Positions 16,248 to 26,712 are shown, counted from the stretch's first letter. The stretch: DNA of 64,000 nucleotides from Devosia faecipullorum (GCF_015158295.1 NZ_JACDXV010000002.1:537001-601000), one strand, 5' to 3'. A program made the numbers and translations. The notes: generated from the letters alone by a model not told the origin.

Positions 16248-16279
16248 ACTATTCCATTTGTTAACGTTAGCGTCAATTC
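16248..16279 (-). promoter_or_regulatory. fadD-merR promoter with MerR-type dyad (site 1)
   Basis: On the minus strand, TTGACG (16276-16271) and AATAGT (16253-16248) are separated by 17 bases, a good sigma-70-type match. The -35 lies inside the dyad TTAAC-N6-GTCAA, which occupies 16261-16276 and continues as TTC to 16279. The transcript would reach the fadD start at 16168 after about 70-75 bases. Binding here would block the -35. Confidence 0.55.
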
Positions 16280-16335
16280 GGTGCCGGACAGGAATCGACA
16301 GCTATTGTCGAGAAGTAGACGCAATGGTCTTCTAG

Positions 16336-16363
16336 TTGACGTATAGGTCAATTCAGGTAAACT
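16336..16363 (+). promoter_or_regulatory. fadE promoter with MerR-type dyad (site 2)
   Basis: The perfect dyad TTGAC-N6-GTCAA (16336-16351), followed by TTC, matches site 1 at most positions. TTGACG (16336-16341) and TAAACT (16358-16363) form a plus-strand promoter with a 16-base spacer. The two sites start 75 bases apart and face opposite genes. The rest of the 16169-16613 spacer holds no gene; it is the shared control region and the fadE leader. Confidence 0.55.
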
Positions 16364-16613
16364 GACCCTATGTGAGAGCCCCTTGCCGCGCTATGGTGTG
16401 GCGCAAGCAAGGGAAGGCCGGACCGATTCCGATCGGCGCCGGTCCGGGACCGAATCTCCGGCGCGTTTGAGGAAAACGCCGAAGGGGTGCGGGTTTCGTA
16501 TGTCGCGCTTTTGCGACCCAGGAGCGGTGATCGCTCCGGCCGAAGGCGCTCGGAAGGAATGGCGGCAACGTTCCTGTCTTGTGGATCGTTCCCGTCCGAG
16601 GAGGATGAGGGCG

Positions 16614-19079
16614 ATGATCCTTTTGCTGGTACTGATCAGTCTTGTCGTGTTTGCGACCATGTCGATGCGGGAGAGCCCGCTCTGGCAATGGGGCGCGGCC
16701 TTCGTCATTATCGGGCTGCTGTCCGGCCTCGATTTCACCCAGGCGGGGGCAATCTATCGCCTTGGCTGGTTCGCCTTTGTGCTGATCGGCCTCGGCGCGG
16801 TGCTCCTGGTGCTGGCGGTCAGGCCGCTTCGCATGGCGCTCCTGCTGCCGCCGATCTATGGGGCGGTCAAATCCATCCTGCCCAGGGTCAGCCGCACCGA
16901 GCAGGAAGCGCTCGATGCCGGCACGGTGGGCTGGGATGCCGAATTGTTTTCCGGCCGGCCCGACTGGGACAAGCTGATGAAGATCCGGCCCCTGACGCTG
17001 AGCGCCGAGGAGCAGGCTTTTCTGGACAACGAGACTGAAATCGCCTGCCGGATGATCGACGATTGGGACATCAGGCACAATCGCGCGGACCTCTCGCCGG
17101 AGCTTTGGGATTTCCTCAAGACCAAGGGTTTCCTCGGCATGCTGGTCGGCAAGGAGCATGGTGGCCTCGGCTTTTCGGCGCAGGCGCAATCCATGATCGT
17201 CTCCAAGATCGCCAGCCGCTCGGTGGCGGCGGGGATTACCGTCATGGTGCCCAATTCGCTCGGGCCTGGCGAATTGCTGGAAAAATACGGCCTGCCCGAG
17301 CAGAAGGAAAAATATCTCCATCGTCTCGCCAGTGGCCAGGAAGTGCCGTGCTTCGCGCTGACCGGGGTGCATTCGGGCTCCGATGCCGGGGGCATGCGCG
17401 ACATCGGCGTCATCACCAAGGGCATGCATGAGGGCAGGGAAGTGCTGGGCGTCCGTCTCAGCTTCGACAAGCGCTATATTACCCTCGCGCCCATCGCCAC
17501 GCTGGTGGGCCTGGCCTTCCTGCTCAAGGATCCGGATAATCACCTGGGGCGCGGCGAGGATATCGGCATCACCCTGGCGCTGATCCCGCATGACCATCCC
17601 GGTCTCGATATCGGTCGCCGCCATTATCCGGCGCGGCAGGCTTTCATGAACGGGCCGGTGCGTGGCAAGGACGTGTTCATCCCCATGGATTTCCTCATCG
17701 GGGGCACTGAATATGCCGGGCAGGGCTGGCGCATGCTGATGGAATGCCTCTCGACCGGGCGCGCCATTTCGTTGCCGGCCATCGGCACGACCTCGATCAA
17801 GGCAACCTTGCGCGCCACTTCGGCCTATGCGCGGGTGCGCCGGCAATTCGGCATTCCGGTGGGGATCATGGAAGGGGTGGCCGAGCCTTTGGGCGAGATG
17901 GTCAAGCGCGCCTATATGTTCGAGGCGACGCGGCGGCTGACTGCCTCGATGGTGGATGAGGGCCAGCGCCCCGCCGTCATTGCGGGCCTGCTCAAATATA
18001 CCACGACCGAAGCCATGCGCGACAGCATGGACGACGCCTTCGACATCCAGGGCGGCCGCGCCATCCAGGACGGGCCGGGCAATTACCTGTTCGGCGCCTA
18101 TCAGGCGCTGCCAGTGGCGATCACGGTGGAGGGCGCCAATATCCTCACCCGCACGCTGATGACCTTCGCGCAGGGTGTGCTGCGCGCCCATCCCTATCTG
18201 CTGAGCGAAATCCAGGCGGCGCAGAACAAGGACAAAAAGGCGGGCCTTGCCGCTTTCGATCTGGCCTTTGGCGGCCATACCAAGTTCATGCTGCGCAATA
18301 TCGTGGCCAGCTTCCTGCACGGGCTCACCAATGGCGCTTTCGCCTCGACGCCCAATGAAGGGCCGATGGCGCGCTGGTATCGGCGGCTGCATCGCTATGC
18401 GCAGGATTTTGCGCTGGTGGCGGACTGGACGACGGTGGTTCTGGGCGGGGCGCTCAAGCGCAAGCAGAAACTTTCGGGCCGCATGGCGGACCTGCTGGGC
18501 GAGCTTTACCTGATGTCGGCGACGCTCAAGCGCTTCGACGAGGAAGGGCGGATCGAAGAGGACCGGGAACTGGTCGATGCGATCATGACCGACCGGGTGG
18601 CCACTATCGAACGTCTTTTCGGCGAGGTCTTCGCCAATTTCCCCAATCCGGTCTTTGCCAATGCCATGCGCTTCCTCTGCTTCCCGCTGGGACGGCATGC
18701 CAGGCGCGCTTCGGACCGGGTCAATTACCGCTTCGCGCGCGCCGTTCTGCGACCCGGCGCCTTCCGCGACCGGCTGACCACCGGCGTCTATATGACCAAC
18801 GATCCCGACGATGTGACCGGGGTGCTCGAGGACGCCTTCATCAAGGTGACCGAGGCCGAGGAGATCGAGGCCCGCTTCATCAAGGCGGCGCGCAAGGGCG
18901 TGTTCGAGCGCCGGCTCGACCGCGATGCCATCGACGATGCCGTGGCGGCCGGCGTGCTCAACGGCAATGAAGCGGGCATCATGCGGGCGGCGGACGAGGC
19001 CACCGAAAGGGCGGTGCATGTCGACGATTTCGAAATGGACGTGCTCAAGGAAACCCCGCCGCGCGCGGCGGCGGAATAG
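16614..19079 (+). CDS. fadE: Membrane-associated acyl-CoA dehydrogenase, FadE-like
   Basis: The 821-residue protein is close in length to E. coli FadE (814). Two hydrophobic segments lie at about residues 1-20 and 23-60. The acyl-CoA dehydrogenase core follows (FLGMLVGKEHGGLGFSAQAQ; CFALTGVHSGSDAGGMRD; the FAD/substrate loops around GRAISLPAIGTTSIKAT; and RRQFGIPVGIMEGV). A long C-terminal DUF1974-like helical region completes it. It should catalyse the first oxidation step of beta-oxidation and pass electrons to ETF. I chose 16614 because GAGGAGG lies at normal spacing; a 77-residue longer frame from 16383 has no such signal. It is the first gene of the fadE-fadJ-fadI unit. Confidence 0.92.
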   Translation: MILLLVLISLVVFATMSMRESPLWQWGAAFVIIGLLSGLDFTQAGAIYRLGWFAFVLIGLGAVLLVLAVRPLRMALLLPPIYGAVKSILPRVSRTEQEALDAGTVGWDAELFSGRPDWDKLMKIRPLTLSAEEQAFLDNETEIACRMIDDWDIRHNRADLSPELWDFLKTKGFLGMLVGKEHGGLGFSAQAQSMIVSKIASRSVAAGITVMVPNSLGPGELLEKYGLPEQKEKYLHRLASGQEVPCFALTGVHSGSDAGGMRDIGVITKGMHEGREVLGVRLSFDKRYITLAPIATLVGLAFLLKDPDNHLGRGEDIGITLALIPHDHPGLDIGRRHYPARQAFMNGPVRGKDVFIPMDFLIGGTEYAGQGWRMLMECLSTGRAISLPAIGTTSIKATLRATSAYARVRRQFGIPVGIMEGVAEPLGEMVKRAYMFEATRRLTASMVDEGQRPAVIAGLLKYTTTEAMRDSMDDAFDIQGGRAIQDGPGNYLFGAYQALPVAITVEGANILTRTLMTFAQGVLRAHPYLLSEIQAAQNKDKKAGLAAFDLAFGGHTKFMLRNIVASFLHGLTNGAFASTPNEGPMARWYRRLHRYAQDFALVADWTTVVLGGALKRKQKLSGRMADLLGELYLMSATLKRFDEEGRIEEDRELVDAIMTDRVATIERLFGEVFANFPNPVFANAMRFLCFPLGRHARRASDRVNYRFARAVLRPGAFRDRLTTGVYMTNDPDDVTGVLEDAFIKVTEAEEIEARFIKAARKGVFERRLDRDAIDDAVAAGVLNGNEAGIMRAADEATERAVHVDDFEMDVLKETPPRAAAE

Positions 19080-19149
19080 GGGCCATATTCCGGGCTGTCC
19101 TCGGGGTTGACCCGGGGACCATTGAAAGCCGGCGGAATGCTGCAAATGA

Positions 19150-19170
19150 CCCTCGGGTCAAGCCCGAGGG
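19150..19170. repeat. Palindromic repeat between fadE and fadJ
   Basis: Perfect 8-bp inverted repeat CCCTCGGG / CCCGAGGG around TCAAG. A related, less regular copy (TCCTCGGGGTTGACCCGGGG) sits about 50 bases upstream, inverted relative to it. Loop and flanks relate it to family A. It lies in the 159-base spacer within a probable operon, so it may affect mRNA processing. Confidence 0.65.
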
Positions 19171-19238
19171 CAGCACAATGGAGGTGGGAGCACCTCGACA
19201 AGACTATCGGTGAAAAGCCGAAAGATTGAGGAGCAAAA

Positions 19239-21200
<1,962 letters not shown>

Positions 21201-21230
21201 TGGATATGTTTCAATTGTGTGCAGGATCGC

Positions 21231-21348
21231 TCCCCTCCCCCTTGAGGGGAGGGGCCAGGGGTGGGGGTTGCGGCCTCACCGCGAGTTCGGAACCTGTGGA
21301 CAGGCTTGCCCCCCCTCCCTTGATCCCTCCCCTCAAGGGGGAGGGAGA
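21231..21348. repeat. Two family-B palindromic repeats in inverted orientation
   Basis: A reversed copy (21231-21269) and a forward copy (21309-21348) enclose about 39 bases in the 184-base spacer between fadJ and fadI. Each has its own GAGGGG/CCCCTC hairpin. Together they form a compound element whose outer parts are complementary. No gene is supported here; the short open frames across it are repeat sequence. Confidence 0.75.
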
Positions 21349-21384
21349 CGCAGGAACCGACGCATCGGCGATGGAGAATTGAAA

Positions 21385-22671
21385 ATGACCGAACTCAAGC
21401 GCGTTGCCATTGTCGGCTCGGCCCGTATTCCCTTCGCTCGTGGCGGTACTGCCTATGTGGAGGAGACCAATCTTTCCATGCTGGGCACGACCATTGCCGG
21501 GCTGGCCGATAAATATGGCCTCAAGGGCGAGAAGGTGGATGAGGTGATCGCCGGGGCGGTGATCAACCATTCGCGCGATTTCAACATTGCCCGCGAGGCG
21601 CTGCTCGATGCCGGCCTGTCGCCGCGCACGCCCGGCACCACCATGCAGATCGCCTGTGGCACCAGCTTGCAGGCGGCCCTGGTGCTGGCGGGCAAGATCG
21701 CCTCGGGACAGATCGACAGCGGCATCGCCGCCGGATCGGACAGCGTTTCGGACAGCCCCATCGTCTTCGGTCCGAAATTCCAGCACCGGCTGCTCAATGC
21801 CAATGCCGCCAAAAGCACGGGGCAGAAGCTCAAGGCCTTCACCAAGGGCTTTTCCTTCGGCGAATTGGCTCCGGTGGCGCCTTCGGTCAACGAGCCGCGC
21901 ACCGGCCTCTCCATGGGCCAGCATTGCGAATTGATGGCGCGGGAATGGCAGATTGCGCGCGAGGATCAGGATGCGCTGGCAGTGGCCAGCCATCGCAATG
22001 CCGCCGCCGCCTATGACGAGGGTTTCCACGACGACCTGCTGGTGCAATGCGCCGGTCTGGTACGGGACAACAATGTGCGCGCCGACGCCAATATGGAAAA
22101 GATGGCGACGCTGAAGCCCGCCTTCGACAAGAAAAGCGGGTTGGGCACGCTGACCGCCGGCAATTCGACGCCGCTGACCGATGGCGCATCGGGCGTGCTG
22201 CTGGCGTCGGAGGACTGGGCGAAGGCAAGGGGCCTGCCAGTCCTGGCCTATCTGACCACCGGGCGGGTGGCGGGCAATGATTTCGCCCATGGGGAGGGCC
22301 TGCTCATGGCCCCCACGATCGCCGTTTCCGAAATGCTCGACAAGGCGGGGCTCGGCTTTGCCGACATCGATTATTTCGAATTGCACGAAGCCTTTGCGGC
22401 GCAGGTCCTGTGCACGCTCAAGGCGTGGAAAGACCCGGCCTATTGCCGCGACGTGCTGGGACGCGAGACGGTGCTGGGCGAGATCGATCCCGCCCGGATC
22501 AATGTCAAGGGATCGAGCCTGGCCTATGGTCATCCTTTTGCCGCTACCGGAGCCCGCATTCTCGGCCTCACCGCCAAGCTGGTGTCCGGGCAGGCGAACA
22601 AGCGGGCCTTGATCTCGGTATGCACAGCCGGTGGCATGGGCGTCGCGGCTCTGGTAGAAAGTGCGGCATGA
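21385..22671 (+). CDS. fadI: Acetyl-CoA acyltransferase (thiolase), FadI-like
   Basis: The 428-residue thiolase has the acylated cysteine Cys91 in MQIACGTSLQAAL, the HEAFAAQ motif typical of FadI-type rather than FadA-type thiolases (which read NEAFA), and the C-terminal CTAGGMGVA with the second catalytic Cys. Its length is near that of FadI (436) and longer than FadA (387). It carries out the thiolytic cleavage that ends each beta-oxidation round and should work with the fadJ-like product upstream. The ATG at 21385 lies ten bases after a GGAG, and an earlier frame would run through the repeat. Its stop overlaps the next small gene (ATGA). Confidence 0.93.
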   Translation: MTELKRVAIVGSARIPFARGGTAYVEETNLSMLGTTIAGLADKYGLKGEKVDEVIAGAVINHSRDFNIAREALLDAGLSPRTPGTTMQIACGTSLQAALVLAGKIASGQIDSGIAAGSDSVSDSPIVFGPKFQHRLLNANAAKSTGQKLKAFTKGFSFGELAPVAPSVNEPRTGLSMGQHCELMAREWQIAREDQDALAVASHRNAAAAYDEGFHDDLLVQCAGLVRDNNVRADANMEKMATLKPAFDKKSGLGTLTAGNSTPLTDGASGVLLASEDWAKARGLPVLAYLTTGRVAGNDFAHGEGLLMAPTIAVSEMLDKAGLGFADIDYFELHEAFAAQVLCTLKAWKDPAYCRDVLGRETVLGEIDPARINVKGSSLAYGHPFAATGARILGLTAKLVSGQANKRALISVCTAGGMGVAALVESAA

Positions 22672-22838
22672 GCGATAATGTCATCAAGTTCCGGCGCCCC
22701 GAAAAGCCCAATGAAAAGTCCAAGGACCAGCCGGCGAAGACGCCGGGTGGGGCTATGCCCTCCTGGCTGCCCTTCGCGCTGCTGTTCGCATTGGCGCTGA
22801 TCATCTTTTTTGCACAGGGCAGCGGCATTCTGTCCTAA
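22668..22838 (+). CDS. 56-residue single-pass membrane protein
   Basis: The ATG overlaps the thiolase stop (ATGA), so translation is coupled. The protein has a charged, Lys/Pro-rich N-terminal half (MSDNVIKFRRPEKPNEKSK) and one hydrophobic segment near the C-terminus (about residues 33-49, LPFALLFALALIIFFA) followed by a short GSGILS end. This is a tail-anchored or N-in topology with the basic part in the cytoplasm. I do not recognise a family. The location suggests a partner of the beta-oxidation enzymes at the membrane, but that is inference. Confidence 0.7.
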   Translation: MSDNVIKFRRPEKPNEKSKDQPAKTPGGAMPSWLPFALLFALALIIFFAQGSGILS

Positions 22839-22981
22839 AGGCGAGCGGTTGCGGGGAGGGACGCACTTGCGCCTGCCGCTGGAACCAACGATGAAATTGG
22901 CATGAATTTCTATTAAGTGGCGTCGGCGCGCAAAGCCGTGCTCTTTTTGATGTCGCCTGCGGGTTCACAATCGGGCGGCGG

Positions 22982-22998
22982 ATGACGTTTGGGTCAAT
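22982..22998 (+). promoter_or_regulatory. Third MerR-type dyad match, upstream of opp
   Basis: ATGAC-N6-GTCAAT matches the two fad operators at the half sites and also keeps the G-T after the first half. It lies in the 305-base gene-free spacer (22839-23143) before the peptide transporter, 146 bases upstream of its first start. I see no good -10 at the expected distance, so its link to a promoter is weaker than for sites 1 and 2. Confidence 0.4.
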
Positions 22999-23012
22999 CT
23001 TTTGCTTGTCAG

Positions 23013-23038
23013 TGGACGGATTTGCGGGATACCGTCCA
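23013..23038. repeat. Inverted repeat upstream of oppA-like gene
   Basis: TGGACGG (23013-23019) and CCGTCCA (23032-23038) form a perfect 7-bp stem with a 12-base loop, in the probable leader or promoter region of the peptide transporter. It could be an operator or an mRNA hairpin. Confidence 0.35.
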
Positions 23039-23143
23039 TCAATCTTGATCGGTCGGTCAAAACGACCTCAAGCGAGATAGACCTGCGCCATGAATGCGCG
23101 GGCAAAAGGCATTTCAGGAATTCCACAAGGAGATGGGACGAGA

Positions 23144-24760
23144 ATGAAGCTCACCACAACCCTTAAGGCGGTAACGACCGCTGGCGCCCTCGCGCTGATG
23201 ATGAGCACCGCCGCATCTGCGGTGACGCTGCAGCTGCACAATGGCGGCGATCCGGGCACGCTCGACCCGCACAAGGCATCCGGTGACTGGGAAAACCGCG
23301 TCATCGGCGACTATATCGAAGGCCTCCTTACCGAGAGCCCGAGCGCCGACGCCATTCCGGGCCAGGCCGAGAGCTGGGAAATTTCCGAGGACGGCACGGT
23401 CTATACGTTCCACCTGCGCGACGGCATCCAGTGGTCCGACGGTACGCCGGTGACCGCGGGCGACTTCGTCTTCGCTTTCCAGCGCCTGTTCGATCCCAAG
23501 ACTGCCGCCGATTATGCCTATCTGCAGTTCCCGATCCTCAATGCAGAAGCCATCAATTCGGGCGAGCTCACCGATTTCAACGAGCTGGGCGTCAAGGCCC
23601 TCGACGACAAGACGCTCGAAATCACCCTCAATGCCTCGACCCCGTTCTTCCTCGAAGCGCTGACCCATTACACCGCCTATCCGGTTCCCCGCCATCTGGT
23701 GGAAAAGCTGGGCGATGAGTGGACCAAGGTCGAGAACATCGTCGGCAACGGCCCCTACCTGGTCAAGGAATGGCTGCCGGGCTCCTATGTCCGTTCCGAA
23801 AAGAACGACGACTATTACGATGCTGCCAATGTGCAGATCGATGAGGTCTATTATCACGTCCTGGAAGATCAGGCCGCTGCACTCAACCGCTACCGCGCGG
23901 GCGAGTTCGACATCCTGACCGATTTCCCGGCCGACCAATATCAGTGGCTCGAGGAAAACATGCCCGGTCAGGCGCATGTGACCCCGTTCCTGGGCATCTA
24001 TTACTACGTGATGAACCAGGAAGAGGGCCAGGTTCTCTCCGACATCCGTATCCGCGAAGCGCTTTCGACCACTATCGTGCGCGACGTGATCGGGCCCGAT
24101 ATCCTGGGCACCGGCGAATTGCCGGCCTATGGCTGGGTGCCGCCGGGCGCCGCCAATTATGTCGAGCATGCCTATCATCCCGCCTGGGCCGACGTGGCTT
24201 ATGACGAGCGCGTCGAAAAGGCCAAGGCGCTGATGACCGAAGCCGGTTACGGCCCGGACAAGCCGCTGACCCTGCAGCTGCGCTACAACACCAACGACAA
24301 CCACCAGCGTATCGCTGTGGCGCTTGCCGCCATGTGGGAGCCGATTGGCGTCAAGATCGAGCTGTTCAACGCCGAAACCGCCGTTCACTACGACGCCCTG
24401 CGTGTCGGTGACTTCCAGGTGGGCCGCGCCGGCTGGCTGATGGACTATAACGATCCGTCCAACACGCTCGACCTGCTCAAGACCGGTGTCGACCAGGGCG
24501 GCACGATAAACTGGGGCAACAATTACGGCCGCTATTCGAACGCCGAGTTCGATGCGCTGCTGAACCAGGCCTCAACCGAACTGGATCTGACCGCACGCGG
24601 TCAGTTGCTGGCCGATGCCGAAAAGATCGCCATGGACGAATTCGCTGCCATCCCGATCTACTGGTATGTGTCCAAGGATGTCGTCTCGCCGAAGATTTCG
24701 GGCTTTGAAGAAAACCCGAAGAACATCTTCCGCACCCGCTGGCTGTCCAAGTCGGAATAA
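23144..24760 (+). CDS. oppA: Peptide ABC transporter substrate-binding protein
   Basis: The 538-residue SBP_bac_5 protein has a signal peptide (MKLTTTLKAVTTAGALALMM, cleavage after SAASA near residue 26) and a mature start VTLQLHNGGDPGTLDPHK, characteristic of OppA/DppA. Typical cluster motifs follow (GDFVFAFQRL, YTAYPVPRHLVEK, NGPYLVKEW). There is no lipobox Cys, so it is a soluble periplasmic receptor. The ATG at 23144 has AGGAGATGGG upstream. It heads the transporter operon and is separated from the permeases by a strong stem-loop. It should bind oligopeptides; specificity is not determinable. Confidence 0.93.
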   Translation: MKLTTTLKAVTTAGALALMMSTAASAVTLQLHNGGDPGTLDPHKASGDWENRVIGDYIEGLLTESPSADAIPGQAESWEISEDGTVYTFHLRDGIQWSDGTPVTAGDFVFAFQRLFDPKTAADYAYLQFPILNAEAINSGELTDFNELGVKALDDKTLEITLNASTPFFLEALTHYTAYPVPRHLVEKLGDEWTKVENIVGNGPYLVKEWLPGSYVRSEKNDDYYDAANVQIDEVYYHVLEDQAAALNRYRAGEFDILTDFPADQYQWLEENMPGQAHVTPFLGIYYYVMNQEEGQVLSDIRIREALSTTIVRDVIGPDILGTGELPAYGWVPPGAANYVEHAYHPAWADVAYDERVEKAKALMTEAGYGPDKPLTLQLRYNTNDNHQRIAVALAAMWEPIGVKIELFNAETAVHYDALRVGDFQVGRAGWLMDYNDPSNTLDLLKTGVDQGGTINWGNNYGRYSNAEFDALLNQASTELDLTARGQLLADAEKIAMDEFAAIPIYWYVSKDVVSPKISGFEENPKNIFRTRWLSKSE

Positions 24761-24775
24761 GCGGTAGACCTTTAA

Positions 24776-24810
24776 AACCGTGGGGGCCTCTGGTCCCCAC
24801 GGTTCTTTTG
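24776..24810 (+). terminator. Intercistronic stem-loop (oppA/oppB)
   Basis: AACCGTGGGG (24776-24785) pairs perfectly with CCCCACGGTT (24795-24804), with further pairing inside, and is followed by CTTTTG. It can act as a partial intrinsic terminator or a 3'-end protecting hairpin, giving more receptor than permease mRNA. Confidence 0.75.
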
Positions 24811-24868
24811 TCCGTGTGGCGCGTTTCCTCCGCTTTGACGTCGCGCCCCGGCCATGGAGTTCCGAATA

Positions 24869-25792
24869 ATGCTGGCTTATGCCCTCAGGCGTGTGCTGTC
24901 GGCCATTCCGATTGCGCTGATCGCCGTTACGGCCTGTTTCTTCATTCTGCGCCTGGCCCCCGGCGGTCCGTTCGATGGTGAACGCGCCCTGCCGCCGACC
25001 GTGCTGGCCAATCTGCGCGCGCACTACAATCTCGATCAGCCGCTGATCGTGCAATATTTCATCTATGTGTGGCGCCTGCTGCAGGGCGATCTCGGTCCCT
25101 CCATGGTGATCGATGGCTTCAATGTCAGCCAGTTGATCTCCATCGGCTTCCCGTTCACGCTGACCATGGCGCTGGTGGCCTTCGTCATCGCGACCTTTGT
25201 GGGCATGCTGGCCGGCATGGTCGCCGCCGTCTATCAGAACAAATGGCCCGATTATGTGCTGGTTCTGGGCGTGATGGTGGGCGTGCTGATCCCCAATTTC
25301 CTCATGGCGGCTCTGCTTCAGCTCTGGTTCGGCGTCTATCTCAAATGGCTGCCGGCCGGTGGTTGGGTCAATGGCAGCTGGCTGCATCTGGTCCTGCCGG
25401 TCACGGTGCTGGCCTGGCCCCATGCCGGCCGCATCTCGCGCCTCATGCGCGGCTCGATGATCGAGGTGCTGGGTTCCAATTATGTGCGCACGGCGCGGGC
25501 CAAGGGCCTGGGCGAGCGCCTAGTGGTAGCCCGGCATGCGATCAAGCCGGCGCTGCTGCCCGTAGTCTCATATCTGGGGCCTGGCCTGTCCTATCTCCTC
25601 ACCGGCTCGCTGGCGGTGGAACAGGTGTTCGGCCTGCCCGGCATCGGCAAATATTTTGTGACCGCGGCGCTCAACCGCGACTATGGCGTCGTGCTGGGCA
25701 CGACGATTCTGTACATGTTCATCATTCTCGCCCTCAACCTGATCGTCGATCTGGTCTATGCGTGGCTCGACCCCAAGGTGAGGTATCGCTGA
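24869..25792 (+). CDS. oppB: Oligopeptide ABC transporter permease, OppB-like
   Basis: The 307-residue inner-membrane permease begins MLAYALRRVLSAIPIALIAV and has about six membrane segments. The EAA-loop motif (EVLGSNYVRTARAKGLGERLVVARHAIKPALLP) contacts the ATPases. Length matches E. coli OppB (306). An upstream ATG at 24854 would add five residues, but GGAGTT lies at proper spacing before 24869. Its stop overlaps the oppC-like start by one base (TGATG), so it is translated with it. Confidence 0.93.
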   Translation: MLAYALRRVLSAIPIALIAVTACFFILRLAPGGPFDGERALPPTVLANLRAHYNLDQPLIVQYFIYVWRLLQGDLGPSMVIDGFNVSQLISIGFPFTLTMALVAFVIATFVGMLAGMVAAVYQNKWPDYVLVLGVMVGVLIPNFLMAALLQLWFGVYLKWLPAGGWVNGSWLHLVLPVTVLAWPHAGRISRLMRGSMIEVLGSNYVRTARAKGLGERLVVARHAIKPALLPVVSYLGPGLSYLLTGSLAVEQVFGLPGIGKYFVTAALNRDYGVVLGTTILYMFIILALNLIVDLVYAWLDPKVRYR

Positions 25793-26712
25793 TGCCTGGA
25801 TTGACTGGCAAGGACCAGGTTCTCACCGCCTATGCGAACAAGCTGGCCAGCCTCGACGCTCCCAAGGGGCGCTCGCTGACCCAGGATGCGCTGGGCCGGC
25901 TCGCCCGCAACAAGGCTGCCGTTATCTCCATCGCCATCCTGGTACTGATCGTCATCGTGGCGATCCTGGGCCCCTATTTCGTGCCTTGGGGCTATTCCCA
26001 GGTCGACTGGAGCAATATCCGCAAGCCGCCCAATTTCGAGGCGGGCCATTATCTGGGCACCGACCAGAATGGCCGCGACATGCTGGCCCGCGTGCTGCAG
26101 GGCACGCAGATGAGCCTGATCGTGGCGCTGGTGGCGACGGTGGTGTCGGTGACCATCGGTGTCGTCTATGGCGCGGTCGCGGGTTATTTCGGCGGCCGGG
26201 TCGATGCGATCATGATGCGCTTCGTCGATATCATGTATGCGCTGCCCTATATCCTGTTCGTCATCATTCTGGTGGTGATGTTCGGGCGCAATCCGGTGCT
26301 CTTGTTCATCGGCATCGGCGCCATCGAATGGCTGACCATGGCGCGCATCGTGCGCGGGCAGACCCTGTCGATCAAGGAAAAGGAATTCGTCGAGGCGGCG
26401 CGGGCCGGCGGGGTGAAGCCCTTCACCATCATCATGCGCCATATCGTGCCCAACCTGACCGGGCCGGTGGTGATCTATGCGACGCTGACCATTCCCGAAA
26501 TCATCATCGCCGAGAGCTTCCTCTCCTATCTCGGCCTGGGGGTGCAGGAGCCGCAGACCTCGCTGGGGACGCTGATTTCCGCCGGTGCGCCGGTGGCCGA
26601 AGTGATGCCCTGGCTGCTGCTGGCGCCCGCCATTGTGCTGGTGACGCTGCTGTTCTGCCTTACCTATATCGGCGACGGGCTGCGCGATGCGCTCGATCCC
26701 AAGGACCGATAG
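25792..26712 (+). CDS. oppC: Oligopeptide ABC transporter permease, OppC-like
   Basis: The 306-residue permease has a cytoplasmic N-terminal stretch (SLTQDALGRLARNKAAVISI), then a first membrane helix. The OppC signature follows (LGTDQNGRDMLARVLQGTQMSL) and the EAA loop (KEKEFVEAARAGGVKPFTIIMRHIVPNLTGPV). It forms the membrane channel with the OppB-like subunit. It is coupled upstream by TGATG and is followed 10 bases later by the first ATPase gene. A second in-frame start far upstream lies inside oppB and is not credible. Confidence 0.93.
   Translation: MPGLTGKDQVLTAYANKLASLDAPKGRSLTQDALGRLARNKAAVISIAILVLIVIVAILGPYFVPWGYSQVDWSNIRKPPNFEAGHYLGTDQNGRDMLARVLQGTQMSLIVALVATVVSVTIGVVYGAVAGYFGGRVDAIMMRFVDIMYALPYILFVIILVVMFGRNPVLLFIGIGAIEWLTMARIVRGQTLSIKEKEFVEAARAGGVKPFTIIMRHIVPNLTGPVVIYATLTIPEIIIAESFLSYLGLGVQEPQTSLGTLISAGAPVAEVMPWLLLAPAIVLVTLLFCLTYIGDGLRDALDPKDR

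Noticed and set aside
16368..19145. 925-codon open frame on the minus strand
   Set aside because: It lies opposite the fadE-like gene, which has clear acyl-CoA dehydrogenase motifs. The His/Arg/Gln-rich composition is typical of antisense high-GC sequence.
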